From the NCBI GenBank assembly GCA_037903355.1, contig JBAJFE010000058.1:62001-126000 (forward strand): a stretch of DNA of 64,000 bases, read 5' to 3'. Each line of letters opens with the position of its first letter. Positions within the stretch are counted from its first letter, which is position 1. Below are positions 43,522-53,400 of the stretch, one piece after another. Below the pieces are notes generated by a model that had not been told where the DNA came from, ran no database searches, and worked only from the letters and a program-made list of their open reading frames with translations. This stretch comes from Trichuris trichiura (Eukaryota > Nematoda > Enoplea > Trichinellida > Trichuridae). Position numbers and translations under genes: made by a program.

Positions 43522-44553
43522 CATAGGTTCTCAAAGTGGGCGATATCACCCTCTGGGGGGCGATGGGAACCTCGTGCGGGGGCGCTGAGAATCATATAGG
43601 AGGAACTCTGGCAGAATTGTCCCTAGCGCAAAAGGACTGTCAAAGAGACCTTCGTAAGAAGAGTCTTTCTTGACTCGCCCTCACCAGAAGTGGCGGCGGC
43701 AACTTCAAAGGAGGTCAGATGGGGATAGAGGGCGCAATGGAACAATGGCGTTTTTCTCAGCTAAACCCCGCCAGAAGTGGAGGCGGCAGATTCAAAATCA
43801 TTATGGGGCAAGAGGCGGCAAGTTATGGGCTGCTGCAGAAAACTTCCTTATTGCGTTTCCATCATCTCATCCAGCCGAATGCGAATACAGCGTGGTTACA
43901 GAGCTTTTAAATAGGCAAAAGAAGTCGGCTGGATATAGTGAATCGAGGCGACCTTAGACTATGGTGATGAAGATGCAGCCAAACATAGATAACTTGCTCG
44001 TACTGCATCAAGCACACCCATCCCATTGAGTGATTTCCGTTCATGCGCAGTCGCAAACTTGCGTTAGAGATTCTTTTGCACCTCTTTGCTTAAGCGTTTT
44101 CACTTCAATCTGGTTTGTTGTCACTACAATTCTGTTTGGTGTGGGTAAAAAGACAAATAGACGGACATTGTTTTTTTCGGGAAAGGCTAATGAATGCTTC
44201 TTGTTTACGTGACTTAATGTTCCGAAAAATGTGAGAGGAGATAAGAAAGGCAAGCAGAAATTTTCCCATCATAAAATGGTTAGTGGAAAAGCAGGAGTGG
44301 TATAGTACGTCTACCACGTGACGAAGAGTAAAAGTCTTTTCTGCAAACTTTTGTCTTGAGTAGTGGTATTGCAAAGATTTTCCCGCCGGGGGCGACGGAG
44401 GGAAAAGTTTGAGAGCCCAATGACCTCCCGGCTACGACACGTCCTACCTTCCAGCCAATCAGCGGGCCCAAAATCGACCAATCAAAATTAGGAGCCACTA
44501 CCGCTCGGGAACGTTCACAGGGGGCGATGGAGCGAAAAGTTTGAGAACCTATG
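43522..44553. mobile_element. hAT family B MITE
   Basis: The ends are CATAGGTTCTCAAAGTGGG and TTTGAGAACCTATG. The flanking 8-mers are TGCCAGAC (43514-43521) and TGCTAGAC (44554-44561), 7 of 8 identical. It is closely similar to 21996-23021, includes the same remnant of the transposase C-terminus (near 43830-43950) and carries a Merlin-type stretch (GGCGGCAACTTCAAAGGAGG). Confidence 0.85.
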
Positions 44554-44561
44554 TGCTAGAC

Positions 44562-45046
44562 CAGCCATTCTCAACCTTTTCTGCGCTAGACCCCCTTGGA
44601 AGGTGTCCTCAGGTGCCAGGCTCCCCCTTTTCCTATTGGTCGATTAATTTTTGCGTTTTTTGTATAGGAGCCAATCAGCTTTCAACTACAACCTCCTAGG
44701 ATCAAGTTAATGCAATGATACAATGCGAATATACAGTCGTCAAATCATTTGAAGAGAGCACTTGGGGTTCTTCGAAACTAACAATGAAACAACTTCGTCG
44801 AGTCGAGTGAGAATTTATGCCAATCCTCTATAAAGGGATGCTGCTAAGGGTTAACCAATCCTCTATAGAGGACTGGCATAAATTTTCACCCTTCCGATCT
44901 ACCTAACTACGCTTGTTTCAATAAGGCTTTTCAGCCCCCCTTGACGGCCTCCTGCCCCCCCCCCCCCTGAAAAATTTTCGATTTCGCCCCCCCGGCACCC
45001 TCTCGGCCCCCCTCGGGGGCCCCAGGCCCTCCGTTGAGAATGGCTG
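44562..45046. mobile_element. Second, unrelated hAT-type MITE with perfect 8 bp duplication
   Basis: The ends are CAGCCATTCTCAACCTTTT and GTTGAGAATGGCTG. It is flanked by identical TGCTAGAC (44554-44561 and 45047-45054). The left duplication is also the right duplication of the previous MITE. It contains an internal near-palindrome (CCAATCCTCTATAAAGG... AACCAATCCTCTATAGAGG) and a run of 14 C near 44957. Non-coding. Confidence 0.85.
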
Positions 45047-45054
45047 TGCTAGAC

Positions 45055-45799
45055 CGTCGATGTCAGGTTCTCACGCCGATCCAGAAGTCGTGCCCTCTTG
45101 TCGCTGTCGAGTCCGAGATCCCATGTCGCACTTTGGGCTGCGTTCCCACGGACGGACTTCTGCCCGCGCTCACTGGGTGCCGGTGCGACTATCTGTGTCA
45201 CATCTGTGTTATGTACGATGTATTATTCTGGTCCAAGCACTTAGTCGTTGCAGAGGGAAGGACAAACGATCCAATAAGAAAACAGGGTCTCGTACCTAAA
45301 AGGAGAAACCTCGAAAAGGCCAAGCGGAAGGACTCTTGAGAACACTATTCTATAACAAGGTGTAGCGAGCACATGCGGCCGACGAGGCACATATTCGCAG
45401 CCCCATTGCTAGAAATGTAAACTAATAAAGACCGGTCTGGTAGAACGTAGGCTTTTTAAAGTGCATGTCCGTAGCCCAACAGAAATGCACCCCGTCCCCC
45501 ACGAAGTCGTCGCAGGTGGACTCGTGGAAACGAGTCATGCAGAAAAAAGCATGGCAAAAGCGTAGCCCCAAAAGCGGTTACTTAGCTTACACGGACTTCG
45601 TTGGTTGTCACAGAAAGTTTTTGTCAAATTTCTAATATTCTAAACGGGTCAGCAAAACCAGCAGGCTAAACACATTGAAACAATTCAAGTCAGGTTTTCT
45701 ATTTGTGCGCAGTACAAGCGCATGCACTACCTATTATTTTAAATGACTTTTGCTGGCAAAATTATCCGTTCACTTGCCGCAAAGAAATACTTGGGGAAG
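45055..45799. other. Unassigned
   Basis: The GC-rich start (45060-45300) has open frames in two phases but no family resemblance. The rest is non-descript. Confidence 0.3.
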
Positions 45800-46480
45800 C
45801 TTTCACAGCTCTCGCTACTTTGTCATCAGCATCTAATTAGTAGATCCAATAATGTAAGCTAAAGCCAACGGAACAAACCAGTACAGACAGCCCTAGCAAA
45901 ATGCCATCGTTCAATATACGGCAAGATGAACCAATAGCGGGAAACAAAATCTGGCATAGTAGAAGGCAAAGAAGGCCAAAGAATTAATTGAACGACAGCA
46001 AAAGAATAGCGGACGAACAAATGGGCTGATACAAGTGGGATAAGTTAACATCTGCAGCTGAAGGCCAGAAAACTAATGGGAATGAATAGGCAAGCAAGGT
46101 TTGAATGAACTGGCAAAACGTACAAGCAGTTGAGCAACGGCAATAATCTCAGCGCGATGAAATGGGGAAGTTTGACGAAAGTCCACAAAAATGGCAATAA
46201 ACCGATGGAGATGGACTAAGAGGGTTGAACATCAGAATAAAGGAGTTGAACGGTGGAAAATTAACTAAGAGCAATCCATCCACAGCAAGGAACGATAGTG
46301 AAGCACAGCCAGGGTAGAAACGAGGGGATCCTACTCCACCGTATAAGGTGAAGTAAACCCACGGTCAGAGGCGAAACACAAGCGCTCACTGTGTACCGGA
46401 CGCGGCGCTGCAAGCAGAAAGCTACAGCAACGTGATCATCGGCAAAATGGATGCAAAGTGAACGGTAAGGCAACTCGAAC
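45800..46480 (-). repeat. Unnamed repeat family F, - copy
   Basis: Inverted relative of 41541-42230. On the minus strand its distal edge also reads GCTGATGACAAAG...GTGAAAGCTTCC (about 45835-45795), faintly like the ribozyme motif. Confidence 0.75.
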
Positions 46481-46764
46481 AACAAGGCAAAGTAGTTTTT
46501 GGCAAAGTGAAACGCTCCCTTCGATGAACCTGCAGGTTTACATTTGTCATTTAGAAGGCATGGTACTTTTCCGTACCTGCGAACTAACATGGTGGCGTAC
46601 GATAGTATGTCGCTAATTTCTGGCTGTTGTTTTTTCATGTAGTTTTTATTTTCCTGTTGTGTATTATAAGGACGAAGCATATAAGTAATGTATTTCAGCT
46701 ATATTCGCTCTCTGCTTGACGTGTTGCTTCTGCTGTCTGGACTTTTTCGCATCTTTCTAAGGAG

Positions 46765-47433
46765 ATGGCTGACTTAGAGCCTGCTTTGACAGTTGGTGGT
46801 GTAAAGGTTGGTATGTAATCGGTTTTCTTCAAACTTTACGCTGTTTACTTTAAACAGACGATGCTGGATGGAGAGCAGGGTCAGCCAGTAATTGTTCAAG
46901 TTATAGTGAGTGTTCAGTTTCTGTCCACGTTTTTTGCATCGTCATTTCCTATCTGCAGCAGTTGAAAAAAATACCAGATCAGAGTCCTGAAAATTGTCGC
47001 TATCGTGTGCAGATTTCTGATGGTCAGCAGTCTTGTGGAAGCAAGTTAATTTTTACTTTATCTTGGCTATGTATCCTCAGTTATGTTAGATCACTGAAAT
47101 TTGAATGTCACTCAGTGTTTGTTGTCCGTAGTACACACTGGTACAACTTTCAGCTTGCATGTTGGCAACTCAAAGAAACGAGTTAGTTGATAGCGGCATG
47201 TTGGATCCGTTAGCGATTGTGCGCGTTAATCGTTTTATCACGAATAACATTTCCGGGTTTGTTACTGTGTGCTGCCATAATTTAAGTGATCACGTTTCTC
47301 CGTTTTAGAAAACAGTTCATTGTGCTTGTGGATTTAGACGTACTAAAACGTGGTTCTGTTGTTGGACGACTTATAGATGAAACTAGTTTCGCAAAAGAAA
47401 GCTCAAGACCACCACCTACTTTCTCAAGCAATG
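46765..47433 (+). CDS. RPA1: RPA1 exons 1-5: N-terminal OB fold
   Basis: Starts MADLEPALTVGGVK, then QPVIVQVI, the CRYRVQISDGQQS strand, CMLATQRNELVDSG, VRVNRFITNNISG and KQFIVLVDLDVLKRGSVVG. All have counterparts in order in the N-terminal domain that docks repair and checkpoint partners. Introns 1, 2 and 4 are 51-53 nt; intron 3 is 119 nt. Intron 2 ends in a tandem CAGCAG acceptor, so residue Gln31 may be optional. Confidence 0.88.
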
Positions 47434-50400
47434 GTAAGTGTGATTGTAATGTACGTGGGCGGATAGGCACATATTCTTCTCCGAGGAATAGTAATTACGC
47501 TGTTGGATTTTTTATACACCATTTTTTCATTCATTTTCTGTACTGATTTGGCCTTTTTAGAAATGGAAAATTTTTGAAGATATAGTGTCTTCGTACGGGA
47601 CCAAATAATTTCATTTTTTGGCTTCTTTTTGTACGGATTTTCTATGTCCCGTTGAAAAAAACTTTTGTTAATAAACTGTCCGTAGGTTTTATTAATAAAC
47701 GGGCAACACCCTCGAACACATTCAATGAACACATAAATGGGTTAACCACTTATAACAACGCTAAAAACATTCTCAGCAACGGCAACAACCACACAAGACA
47801 ACGTGGAAGACCAATATCAGACCCAAGGATCACCATGGAGAAGGCAATACTAGCCTCGGCTGCTGTGGAACACGCATCACATTGCAATCTAAGCCTTGGC
47901 GCAAAAGTTTTATGCTATGAAAAGAATGCACGCTTACGGAAAATTAAGGAAGCTCTGTATATTAGAAACAACACAACCTACAACCGAGATAAAGGAGCGG
48001 AAATAAATGAAATATGGACGAACATTGTAACCCGCTCGAATTGTAGCTCGCTCAACTAAAATTGGATACACCCGCTCGAACTGCTTACAGACAAAGAGAA
48101 AAGAACTACAAGGCCCATTTTAAAACACTGGCCTTTAAACAGCTATACACCTTGTACGTTACTACTGCACTTTATTCATACGTCAATCCTTAGACCGCTG
48201 ATGACGGGTCAAGTTCGGACCCGAAAGCTACGGACAGTTTATTATTAATAAAAGTTTTTTTCAACGGGACAGAGAAAATCCGTACAAAAGGAAGCCAAAA
48301 AATGAAAAATTTTTGTTTATAATCTCAAAAATTGTATTCGAAGCTTTCGATGCATCCTTGCATCGTCTTGAGCGAAAAGATATCAGAATGTGGTAAACGA
48401 CAGTCGATAAAGGTGGGACGGAAAGTTGTGGGTGTTTTCATCTGAATATGGATAAACAATGAAATTGAAAGTGATCTTCGCTTTCAAGTTTTTTCTCATT
48501 TTTCGCCAAGGTTGGTTCTAGTCTGTCGTTCTTCAGCATGGGAAACAGTGCTTTTCGATTGCAGCAGGCAACCAATTTGATGGCGAAGAAGGATAGGCAA
48601 TATCAGTACAAGAAAATGGAGTTTTTGAAATTCTAGCTCAGACAGTCTCGAACATCTGAATTTTGTATATTCCATGTTATATTCAATGGGTTTTTAAGGA
48701 AACGTGAAGATTGTTGTATCTTTTGGAACAGCTTGATTCGAGTTTTGTGATTCTTAGAGAAACAACGCTGATTCCTACACGGTTTGTCAACTTGCACTTC
48801 AAAAAGGAAAGATTACGACGGTGCGATAAAAGTGGTAGATCGGTAGTAGGCAGTTTCTAAACGTTTAATTTGTCATCTCTAACGCCTGATCAGGGTTCGC
48901 GAGTTCTTCGTGACAAGTGTACAGCAACTTTCTGATTCTACTCTGGTTATTACCAGGTGAAAGTGAGGGGGTTTGTGTTGTTTTAGGCAGGTTAGCGCTG
49001 AGTGCATGCTACAGAGACGTTTTTGAGTTTAGAATAGTGTTTTTCAAGGCCAGGGTCGCCATCGGCCCTGCTCTGAGTTTGAGAGCCAATCGGCGGCCAT
49101 TGTCCCTTATCTCCGAACAAATCAGCTGGAGACTGTGGAGCAGAGGTCCGGAGGTCCCTGGCCCTGTTAGTCGCCTGCCACCTTATTACGGGCCGAGTAG
49201 CATGGTTTTTAGTGCCTTTCAGTACGTTGCTCACCCTGAAACGTGTGGACGTTTCTTTAAGACACATTGGCTTCGTTTCTCTGCTACAATATCAGTCAAG
49301 TTCTGTATTTTAAAACTTATTGCAACGTATATTCGTAATATAGATTTTACTTCCGGAGGGATCCGCTCAAAAAATTCAGCTGTCGAATCGAAGCTTTCGA
49401 GTCAGCCTTCAGCGGTAAAGCAGGAGAATTACCGCTAAAGACGATGAATTACTTGTACCGTTGAAAGTGAAGTGTGCTGAATTCTGAAAGCTCTGACGAT
49501 TTGGAAAGGTTTCTGTCGGTATCCAAATAATAACGGTTTATATTGCTTCCGCTGAAAAAAGTATGAAAAAATGTTATTGGTAGAATGGTGAAATCTGTGC
49601 TTTTGGAACAGTAAAGTTTCACCTTTAGTCGCAGATTTCGTTAAGGCCATACCGAGAATAAATTATATGGGATCCTGTTCCTGTTTGCAGTTCAGTCGTC
49701 AAAGTCAGTTGGCCTCTTAAGCTTGAAACTTTCAGCGCCCGATAAGTTTCAAAAGCAAGAACAAGAACAACTGAACTCCAATGCTGTGGTACAACCCCGT
49801 TCCTTTGGCCAAGGAGAGCAGCGCGCTGTTTCTGGAAGAGGGGCTGTCAGTCAAGATCGAGTAATCTTTCCTATTACTAGCTTATCTCCATACCAAAACA
49901 GGTTCTCACTTTATTTCATTTTTCTGTCATGACTGCGAAATAAATGTATAATTGCTTTAAGATGGTGTATTCGGGCTAGAGTAACGCAAAAATCAGTCGT
50001 CAAGACATGGTGCAACAAACGCGGCGATGGAAGACTATTTAGCGTCGATCTTGCAGATGAAAGTGGCGAAATAAGAGCAACCGCGTTTAACGCGGAGTGT
50101 GACCGCTTATACTCAGTTTTGTTGCCGAAACAGGTAGGTATTTTTATTTGCAGTAGATCGCACTGTGGGTTTCCTTTTAAGGTTTATTTGATACAAGGCG
50201 GTACCATAAAGGTAGCTAATCGCCAGTTTACTTCCATTGACAACGATTACGAACTAACCTTCTCGCCTGAAACAAGAGTGGAACCGTGCTTCGACGAAAA
50301 CGTTTGTGACCTGCCTGAAGTTTCATTCCATCTAACAAAAATCAAGGAAATTGGGGAAATTTCTCGCGATCGCTTAATTGGTTAGTTAAAAGTTCATTTT

Positions 50401-53400
50401 CACTACGTCTCATGTTAAGCTGTCACGGAGTGCAAGTCCCGTTGAAAAGTTTTTTAATTCTCCGGAGCTTTCGGGTCAGTCGTGACCCGTTTTCAGCAGT
50501 AGTAAATTTATGTAATGAGTTTTGCGGGGATGACGTACAATCTGATCTAGATAGATCAAAAATGGATTAAACACTAAAGAACAAAAATTTTTGAGAAATG
50601 AATTAACTACATGAATAATGACAACATATATACACAACAAAAGAAACAGCTAGCTGACAGGCAGAGAACCCCAAAAGTCGACTTTAAAACACTCGATTTA
50701 AACAGTTAAAACAGATTGTACGTCATCCCCGCACAACTCATTACATGAGTTTACTTACCGCTGAAGACGGGTCACGATTGACCCGAAAGCTCCGGAGAAT
50801 TCAAAAACTTTTCAATAGGACTTGCACTCCGTAAAAGAAATAGCTTAACATGAAACTCTACAGTCCTGTACCAAAAAGTTACATTCGCACTACGTATGCT
50901 AAGCCTTCCTTTAGATGTAATTGGCGTGGTTGTTATGATTGGTCCGATTGAAAGTAAAATCGCCCGTAGTACGCTGAAAGAATTGAAAAAACGCGACGTC
51001 CTTCTAGTGGATGATTCTGGAGTGTCTATCACTTTGTCTCTTTGGGAAGCCGAGGTACATAAGTCTGTTTATGAACAGATACTAAATTGCCATTGCTTCA
51101 GGCAGAAAATTTCAACTGTGAAGTAAATTCATTGCTTGCTGTGAAAGGATGTCGAATCTCAGAATTTGGAGGTATGAAATATCCTGTTTTCAGCTGTAAA
51201 TAACGCTATAAGCTAACGCGTTAAACTGAATGCCAGCATATTTAGTAGCACTAATAATGGTTTGAAGCCATTTTCAGATTTCATGTTTTATTGATTGATT
51301 GTTTCTGATTGAGAAATTGTTGACTTCTTTGTTAAATATGGTGCTCTTTTAATGCAGGAGGCAAGTTACTCTACTCACTTAAGCAGAATGGAGAAGTGCA
51401 TAACACTAAAAAAACACGATCATTGGAGGTTGCAGGGTGAAGTGCATCTTGATCCGGAAGGCTTCCTAAAATCTCACTTTCAATCATCAGGCGTGAGATC
51501 GAGTCCTCTTGAGGCTATGTGCATTTGTCGCTAATGCACCAGTCGCCATTTTAATTTTGAAGTCAGGAAATTCATTTCTCAGCGTTTGTTTATCAGAACC
51601 AACTATTGAACTTTGTAACACCTGGCCAAATGAGTGTTTACCAAAAGTAAGAGTACAGGGTCCGCAGTAGAATGATCCGTAACTCTTGCACCGTTTTACT
51701 TTGTCAGTGATTACAACAATACAAAACTGACGGAGGAAGAACAGTGAGAATGACATAGACTAGTGTAAGGGCTGAGCTTTATCGCGCCAAACTTTTTGGA
51801 AGCACCAATCATACGTTTGAATGCTCTGTGAGGGGTGAACCCTCTTTAGTTCAGGCAGGCTATTACGACAGATAGGCGTTCGTATCTATACGTGCGAGTT
51901 ACTACCCCCATCTTTTCTAGCAACAAGTCGTTCATTTGTGCTAGCGTATTCCCTGGTTTACCGATCCAGCTAAACCCTTCTGCTTTATTACGGCGGGTTG
52001 TTCTGTCTTAAGTGGTCTTTGAGAATGACGAGACTTCCCGAGTCCTTCTATTCTCATAACCTGCATTCTGAACGAATGCTTGAATTTTTGTTTTCTGATT
52101 GACAAGTAAATTTGCAGCGCTACGTTTTACCACTTTTCCGGGACTGGACATAAGGTACAGAACAGTTCGCCGCCGCGAACTCACCGCCGGCATAACTCGC
52201 CGCCAGGCAACTTACTGCCGCCAAGTCGCCGCGACAGGTTCCGTTTTTCTCTATTCTTTGTTACGGTCGCTTTGGCGCGTCCATGACGGTAAGTGAACGC
52301 AATCTTTAGTTGGACTTCCTGTGCTGTAACAAGGTACAACATTTTGCTTAATCCAAGTAGAAATAGGGGAAAACAAACATAGTTGTTCTTGCGTGTTAGA
52401 TGAATCAGTCCATCAACTGCAATTCATGTCGAATGTTCCTTAGTTTCTTTCTCCTTTTATACTGGGCAATTTTTATGCACAGCAGCACAAGAGCCCAAGT
52501 CCAGTAATGGTATTATGGTAATTCGACCCATGAAATTTGGAGAACAGACGTTTTCGAACAGCTTTTCAAAATAAAGTTTACGAGTCGGATTTTTGTAAAA
52601 CTATTTTGGAAATAGCCTGGCAACATTATGTAACACCATTGAAAATTTTTTTTGAAATAGCGTGTAAGAGACTGCGATTATTGGAAACTTCGGAACACTT
52701 GTCCAAGCACTCGACTTTATCCTGGTGCCAATCGTATTCTCTGCGCTCATTCTCGCGCCAACTCGCGTGTGTTCATCTTAAAGTCATGCTTTGTATGGGT
52801 TTGTAAAGCGTTTGCTATTATCCGCGGTTACCCCTGGAACGTATCGCTCCCGCGGGTACGGAGACTTTACTGTTTATGTATACGGTTGACCCTCCCCCCA
52901 TAAGTTGACTACCCAAGGGACCGGGGAAAACTGGTCAACATAGGAGATGGTCAGTATAGGGAAGCTGTGGATGTAATTGCTACGGATAAATATATTGCAG
53001 TTGAACCGCTGTAAGTTGTCCACTTAACAGACTGGTCAACTTATAGGGAGCAAACTAGCGTTGTGTCCATATACTACGTCAGGCCAAAGCGGTCAGCTTC
53101 CCATTTACGGAGGTTGTCCTTGCGCTTATTAACGTGCGGACAAACCAACTGGTCAAAATTTGGTTAACTTAAGGAGGTGGTCAACTTTGGAGGTTCAACT
53201 GCGAAGCTTTTTCTGGAACTCTTGTTCCCGTCTTCAACGCATGAAAGTGACTGAAAGAATCCTGGCATGGCGTTATTGTTGGTGATATTGGTCCAGGTGT
53301 CACTAACTGCGATGCCATTGTCCCTGTTAATGTTGGAGTTGAATTTTATATAAAGCAAAGTACATCAGTGTTGTTTCACACACCTGTTAGGAGAAACCAT

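Larger units (their letters stand above)
47616..48305 (+). mobile_element. PLE fragment with GIY-YIG endonuclease tail and inverted ends
   Basis: Arms of about 76 bp (47616-47687 and 48227-48305) are inverted copies (GTACGGATTTTCT, GTCCCGTTGAAAAAAAC, AATAAACTGTCCGTAG). Between them is the PLE endonuclease C-terminal half and then a hammerhead-like motif immediately before the right arm. One arm thus appears as an inverted terminal copy, an arrangement known in Penelope elements. Confidence 0.75.
47434..49735 (+). other. RPA1 intron 5, expanded by PLE sequence
   Basis: Donor G/GTAAGT at 47434, acceptor TTTCAG at 49735. It holds a PLE endonuclease fragment with a hammerhead motif (47600-48310) and a pair of further motif-like sites (48337-48374 and 49381-49420). 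Confidence 0.85.
50409..50876. mobile_element. 468 bp foldback with two opposed hammerhead motifs
   Basis: Long inverted arms (about 50411-50555 and 50712-50852) share GAGTGCAAGTCC, the ribozyme motif and GGGGATGACGTACAATCTG. It is flanked by an imperfect duplication, AGTTCATTTTCACTACGT (50391-50408) and AGTTACATTCGCACTACGT (50877-50895). Motifs lie at 50460-50500 (-) and 50757-50798 (+). The right end (CTACAGTCCTGTACCAAAA) matches the tail of the 37.4 kb element. The 150 nt centre is non-coding. Confidence 0.75.
50381..50914 (+). other. RPA1 intron 8, host of a ribozyme foldback
   Basis: Donor G/GTTAGT at 50381, acceptor CCTTTAG at 50914. Removing the insertion (50409-50876) leaves an intron of under 70 nt, the usual size for this gene. 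Confidence 0.85.

Noticed and set aside
44957..44970. Long C run as a regulatory element
   Set aside because: Part of a hAT MITE and prone to length error in assembly; no other support.
48917..49438. 173 aa open frame (+)
   Set aside because: No family resemblance, lies within the RPA1 intron between two ribozyme-like sites, no splice context.
51352..51534. 60 aa open frame that might be an extra RPA1 exon
   Set aside because: RPA1 alignment passes from exon 10 (51171) to exon 11 (60290) without a gap, so no exon is needed.
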